DNA from: Vicinamibacterales bacterium
Lineage (GTDB): Bacteria; Acidobacteriota; Vicinamibacteria; Vicinamibacterales; UBA823
Assembly: GCA_036012125.1 (NCBI GenBank)
Contig: DASCOS010000004.1
Location: 62,001-126,000 of the forward strand
Direction of reading: 5' to 3'
DNA: 64,000 nt
Within the stretch, counting starts at the first letter, position 1. Every line of letters starts with the position of its first letter. Below, one piece after another: positions 63,774 through 64,000 of this stretch. Below the pieces are notes generated by a model that did no database searches, was not told where the DNA came from, and saw only the letters and a list, made by a program, of their open reading frames with translations. The translations under genes were made by a program, and so were the position numbers.

Positions 63774-64000
63774 ATGAATGACCGTGAACTCGGCTTGGGT
63801 CGGCGGATTACCCGCCGTGATTTCGTGCAGGGTGTTGCGGTGCCGGTCGGAGGGTCCCTTGTGCTTCCTCGCTGGACCGAAGCGCTGGGCGAAGATATCA
63901 ACGCCGACGCACCGTCCACAGAAAATTACCCACCTTTACGCACCGGGATGCGTGGAAGTCACGCTGGCTCGTTCGAAATCGGCCATCAGCTCCGTGATCA
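63774..64000 (+). CDS. Tat-exported NAD(P)/FAD-dependent oxidoreductase (N-terminal part)
   Basis: 75 complete codons before the window ends. ATG 63774 starts MNDRELGLGRRITRRDFVQG, a twin-arginine signal (RRDF), followed by YPPLRTGMRGSHAGSFEIGHQLRD. That segment is conserved in a family of exported flavin oxidoreductases annotated as spermidine dehydrogenase-like. The nucleotide-binding part lies outside the window. Confidence 0.7.
   Translation, partial: MNDRELGLGRRITRRDFVQGVAVPVGGSLVLPRWTEALGEDINADAPSTENYPPLRTGMRGSHAGSFEIGHQLRD

Overview
The window reads as bacterial chromosome with no prophage, insertion sequence or CRISPR array. GC is roughly mid-50s percent by eye. It opens in the last 40 codons of gyrB, followed by gyrA. 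The gene content resembles Acidobacteriota, most likely a Vicinamibacteria-type lineage: DUF885 and P1-type peptidases, an S9 peptidase, PQQ-type beta-propellers, a long BNR/sortilin-like propeller protein, and a TonB receptor with a carboxypeptidase-regulatory-like domain. The Mrp-type antiporter and the sodium:neurotransmitter-symporter homologue hint at a sodium-using habitat. The taxonomy is an inference.

Layout. 1-3.5 kb: gyrB end, gyrA, a lipoprotein. 3.6-11.05 kb: one tightly overlapping + strand operon for a Mrp-like cation/proton antiporter (subunits E, F, G, MbhD-like, MbhE-like, B, C, then three NuoL/M/N-like proteins and a 75-aa membrane protein). 11.07-18.2 kb, - strand: glmU-glmS-uvrD, a TPR protein, and rsmI whose second half is clearly AT-rich. 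18.3-25.2 kb: DUF885, FmdB-type zinc ribbon, galU, serS, tRNA-Ser(TGA), an agmatinase-family enzyme, P1 peptidase. 25.2-40.5 kb: exported catabolic genes (PQQ-like propeller, S9 peptidase, quinoprotein dehydrogenase), an NSS transporter, a NosR-like protein split over two genes, a rhamnose-isomerase-family protein, the BNR protein, an amino-acid permease. 40.5-42.7 kb: copper genes (Cys/His/Met-rich protein, CopC, CopD, small metal-binding protein) closed by a strong terminator. 42.7-46.2 kb: dienelactone hydrolase, DEAD-box helicase, voltage-gated K+ channel. 46.3-51.8 kb: leucine biosynthesis (leuC-leuD, lysR reversed, leuA-leuB). 51.9-57 kb: tRNA-Ser(GCT), a cytochrome c remnant, exported RidA, Tat-exported UxuA-like protein, amidohydrolase, secreted unknown. 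57.2-60.6 kb: gltX, a DNA glycosylase, and a SurA/DsbA-type fusion. 60.7-64 kb: tRNA-Gln(CTG), a His-rich TonB receptor with a small Cys/His protein upstream, and the start of a Tat-exported oxidoreductase.

The most notable item is the membrane-anchored thioredoxin-fold protein at 59417-60568 (-). Its redox motif is interrupted by an in-frame TGA exactly where the first CxxC cysteine belongs (U-P-F-C). A perfect 8-bp stem with a GUC loop begins 13 nt after the TGA. This fits a bacterial SECIS element, so the gene is best read as one selenoprotein and not as two broken ORFs. Other items for a second look are the three-ND-subunit Mrp operon (one subunit has Asn in place of the TM7 lysine), the split NosR-like pair without nosZ, the mosaic rsmI, a long inverted repeat in the leuC leader, and the metal-handling clusters.
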